This document shows, piece by piece, positions 5,534-7,297 of a DNA stretch of 7,297 nucleotides. The stretch spans positions 1-7,297 of the forward strand of contig CAKUTY010000068.1 of NCBI GenBank assembly GCA_934692455.1, in the 5' to 3' direction. The first letter of the stretch is position 1. Every line of letters begins with the position of its first letter. The stretch is from an uncultured Erysipelotrichaceae bacterium (GTDB lineage Bacteria; Bacillota_I; Bacilli_A; Erysipelotrichales; Erysipelotrichaceae). A program made the translations under genes and the position numbers. The notes beneath the pieces are model-generated. The model did no database searches, was not told where the DNA came from, and saw nothing but the letters and a program-made list of their open reading frames with translations.

Positions 5534-6648
5534 GATTTCTTAAACTTATCAAACACCGATTCCTTACCAGACTTACCCTGTAACTTAGTATAAAGTTCCT
5601 TTTCCTCTCTACTTAACTTAGTAGGAATAACAACTTTAATCACACAGTATTGATCACCAACCGCATTAGTTCTAAGTGATTTAACACCATATCCCCTTAA
5701 ACGTAACTTTTGGCCAGGTTGAGTACCGGCTGGAATATTCAATTCACATTCACCATTACAAGTAGGCACATCAATTGTCGTACCAAGGGTTGCATCAACT
5801 GCCGAAATTGGAACTTCAACATAGATATCATTGCCCTCTCTTACAAAGAAGTCATGTGTCTTAACGATAATTTCAATATACAAGTCACCACTATCACCAC
5901 CGTTATAGCCTCTTTCACCATAACCTGCAACTCTTACTTGTTGACCTGTTGAAATACCCGCTGGAATCTTAATCTCTACGGTTTCTACCTTAGTTTCATA
6001 ACCTGCACCACCACATTCAGGACACTTATTAGTAATTATCTTACCACTGCCATGACAATCAGGACAATCAACAACTGACTGCATCATACCAAATGGTGTA
6101 CGCTTAGCAGTTGTCACCTTGCCACTACCATTACATCTAGGACACGTCTTAATATCACTAGCAGACTTAGCACCGGTGCCATTACACTTAGGACACTTAC
6201 GATCTACTGATACTTTAATAGTCTTAGTAGCGCCTTTGACTGCCTCTAAGAATTCAATAGACATTTGAACATATTTGTTCTCACCTTTAATTGGACCACT
6301 TTGTCTAGAAGTTCCTCTACTAAAGCCTCCAAAACCGCCCATGCCTCCCATGAATTGAGAGAAGATATCACCTAAATCGTCAAAGCCTCCTGAGAAATTA
6401 GAGAAGCCACCTTGTCCCATATTACCTTCAAGACCATCAAAACCATAGCTATCATATATCTGCTTCTTTTGATCATCAGATAGTACTTCATAGGCCTCAT
6501 TTATTTCCTTAAACTTCTCTTCAGCATCCTTAGCCTTATTTACATCAGGATGATACTTTTTGGCTAATTTACGATAAGCTTTTTTTATTTCATCGGCACT
6601 AGCACCCTTAGAAACACCTAGTACCTCATAATAATCTCTTTTTGCCAT
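5524..6648 (-). CDS. dnaJ: DnaJ co-chaperone (Hsp40, class I)
   Basis: The 374-residue protein is a complete class I J-protein. It has a J domain at 1-70 with the HPD tripeptide at 33-35, which stimulates the DnaK ATPase, and a Gly/Phe-rich linker at about 75-115. Four zinc-finger repeats follow: CPKCNGTG (152), CPRCNGSG (169), CPDCHGSG (195) and CPECGGAG (209), giving eight cysteines for two zinc ions. The C-terminal beta domains bind client peptides (about 220-340). The ATG is preceded by AAGGAAGGTGA with correct spacing. DnaJ delivers unfolded proteins to DnaK, encoded just upstream, and with DnaK loads aggregates onto ClpB, encoded downstream. The gap to dnaK is 56 bp and contains a hairpin. 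The gene is probably transcribed from a dnaK-proximal promoter outside the window. Confidence 0.97.
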   Translation of the reverse strand: MAKRDYYEVLGVSKGASADEIKKAYRKLAKKYHPDVNKAKDAEEKFKEINEAYEVLSDDQKKQIYDSYGFDGLEGNMGQGGFSNFSGGFDDLGDIFSQFMGGMGGFGGFSRGTSRQSGPIKGENKYVQMSIEFLEAVKGATKTIKVSVDRKCPKCNGTGAKSASDIKTCPRCNGSGKVTTAKRTPFGMMQSVVDCPDCHGSGKIITNKCPECGGAGYETKVETVEIKIPAGISTGQQVRVAGYGERGYNGGDSGDLYIEIIVKTHDFFVREGNDIYVEVPISAVDATLGTTIDVPTCNGECELNIPAGTQPGQKLRLRGYGVKSLRTNAVGDQYCVIKVVIPTKLSREEKELYTKLQGKSGKESVFDKFKKSFK

Positions 6649-6674
6649 ATTTATATCACCTTCCTTGTATGTTC

Positions 6675-6698
6675 AAAGAAGGAATTGCTTCCTTCTTT
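6675..6698 (-). other. Perfect 10-bp hairpin with GCAA tetraloop between dnaK and dnaJ
   Basis: The minus strand reads AAAGAAGGAA, GCAA, TTCCTTCTTT, a perfect stem closed by a GNRA-type loop, starting six bases after the dnaK stop codon. Only three U residues end the stem and none follow, so full termination is unlikely. Likely roles are partial termination or protection of the dnaK 3' end after processing, both of which would give more dnaK than dnaJ mRNA. Confidence 0.7.
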
Positions 6699-6704
6699 AT
6701 AATA

Positions 6705-7297
6705 TTAGTCTTTCTTTGTAAAGTCTGCATCTACTACATCATCTGCAGGATCACTGCTTGGACCTTGTTGACCTTGTGTTTGAGCTTGTTGGTACATAGC
6801 CTCAGACATAGCTTGAGCAGCCTTTTCAAGTTCATCTAACTTAGTCTTTAAAGTAGCATAGTCGTTATTATCAACAGCCTTTTGAAGTTCATCTCTTAAC
6901 TGCTTAACTTGCTTCTTTTGATCCTCAGTAACGTTAGGATTTTCAGCTTCTAGAGTTTGATCGATTTGAGCAATAAAGCCTTCAGCTCTATTCTTTAATT
7001 CGATTTCTTCCTTACGCTTATCATCAGCATCCTTGTTATCTTCAGCCTCTTTTACCATTCTATCGATTTCTTCATCACTTAAACCATTAGGATTAGAAAT
7101 TGTAATATCTTGAGACTTATTAGTAGCCTTATCTGTAGCTGATACATGAACGATACCATTAACATCGATATCGAACTTAACTTCAATTTGTGGAACACCA
7201 CGTCTTGCTGGTGCGATACCAGTTAATTGGAAGTTACCAAGAGTCTTATTATCGTTAGCCATTGGTCTTTCACCTTGTAATACATGGATATCAACAG
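6705..7297 (-). CDS. dnaK: DnaK chaperone (Hsp70), C-terminal third only (cut by right window edge)
   Basis: The frame stays open to the right edge and gives 196 residues of a protein usually about 610 long, so the ATPase domain and start are outside the window. The visible part begins VDIHVLQGERPM and continues with RGVPQIEVKFDIDVNGIVHV, the end of the beta-sandwich substrate-binding domain. The helical lid follows from LSDEEIDRMVKEAE onward, with high Asp/Glu/Lys content. The tail is Gln/Gly-rich and ends near DPADDVVDADF, the conserved DnaK terminus, followed by four extra residues. The methionine at 7262 is internal and is not the start. DnaK binds exposed hydrophobic peptides in an ATP cycle driven by DnaJ and a nucleotide exchange factor. 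It is the first visible gene of the chaperone operon. Confidence 0.97.
   Translation of the reverse strand, partial: VDIHVLQGERPMANDNKTLGNFQLTGIAPARRGVPQIEVKFDIDVNGIVHVSATDKATNKSQDITISNPNGLSDEEIDRMVKEAEDNKDADDKRKEEIELKNRAEGFIAQIDQTLEAENPNVTEDQKKQVKQLRDELQKAVDNNDYATLKTKLDELEKAAQAMSEAMYQQAQTQGQQGPSSDPADDVVDADFTKKD

Noticed and set aside
6705..7262. Short dnaK-like gene starting at the methionine at 7262
   Set aside because: The frame continues upstream without a stop to the window edge and encodes the conserved DnaK residues VDIHVLQGERP, so the gene is simply cut by the edge.

Overview
The window is AT-rich with compact, mostly minus-strand genes. It has strong AGGAGG-type ribosome binding sites, an RNase Y gene followed by a YmdB-family gene, and a CIRCE heat-shock operator. 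Together these point to a low-GC Gram-positive bacterium (Bacillota, Bacilli-like lineage). TGA is used as a stop in the antitoxin gene and Trp is encoded by TGG, so a Mycoplasma-type code is not indicated. I cannot name a genus from the sequence.

Right to left on the minus strand, the right two thirds is a heat-shock chaperone operon. It holds the 3' third of dnaK (running off the right edge), a complete dnaJ and a complete clpB. Each junction carries a hairpin. The dnaK-dnaJ gap has a perfect 10-bp stem with a GCAA loop. The dnaJ stop codon lies inside an 8-bp stem. A CIRCE element (the HrcA operator) sits directly against the clpB ribosome binding site. The operon ends in a strong intrinsic terminator whose loop contains part of the clpB stop codon. 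DnaK and DnaJ hold and refold clients, and ClpB pulls polypeptides out of aggregates and passes them back, so the three form one disaggregation pathway. clpB also has a well-placed internal ribosome binding site and ATG that could produce a form without the N-terminal domain.

On the plus strand, between the chaperone operon and rny, lies a two-gene type II toxin-antitoxin module of the DinJ-YafQ (RelB/RelE superfamily) kind, with ATGA-overlapped genes, its own promoter region and its own terminator. It converges on clpB and diverges from rny. It looks like a cassette inserted between two core operons.

The left part is the minus-strand pair rny (RNase Y, complete) and ymdB (5' half only, running off the left edge), joined by a one-base TAATG stop/start overlap. 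rny has a good sigma-A-type promoter. The 323-bp spacer between rny and the antitoxin also holds three copies of a short repeat (TTTTCCAAC on the plus strand) at about 32-33 bp intervals, which no gene here explains.

I see no clearly undescribed system. The points most worth checking are the spaced repeat, the predicted short ClpB form, the hairpins that may set the dnaK:dnaJ:clpB ratio, and the placement of the toxin-antitoxin cassette.
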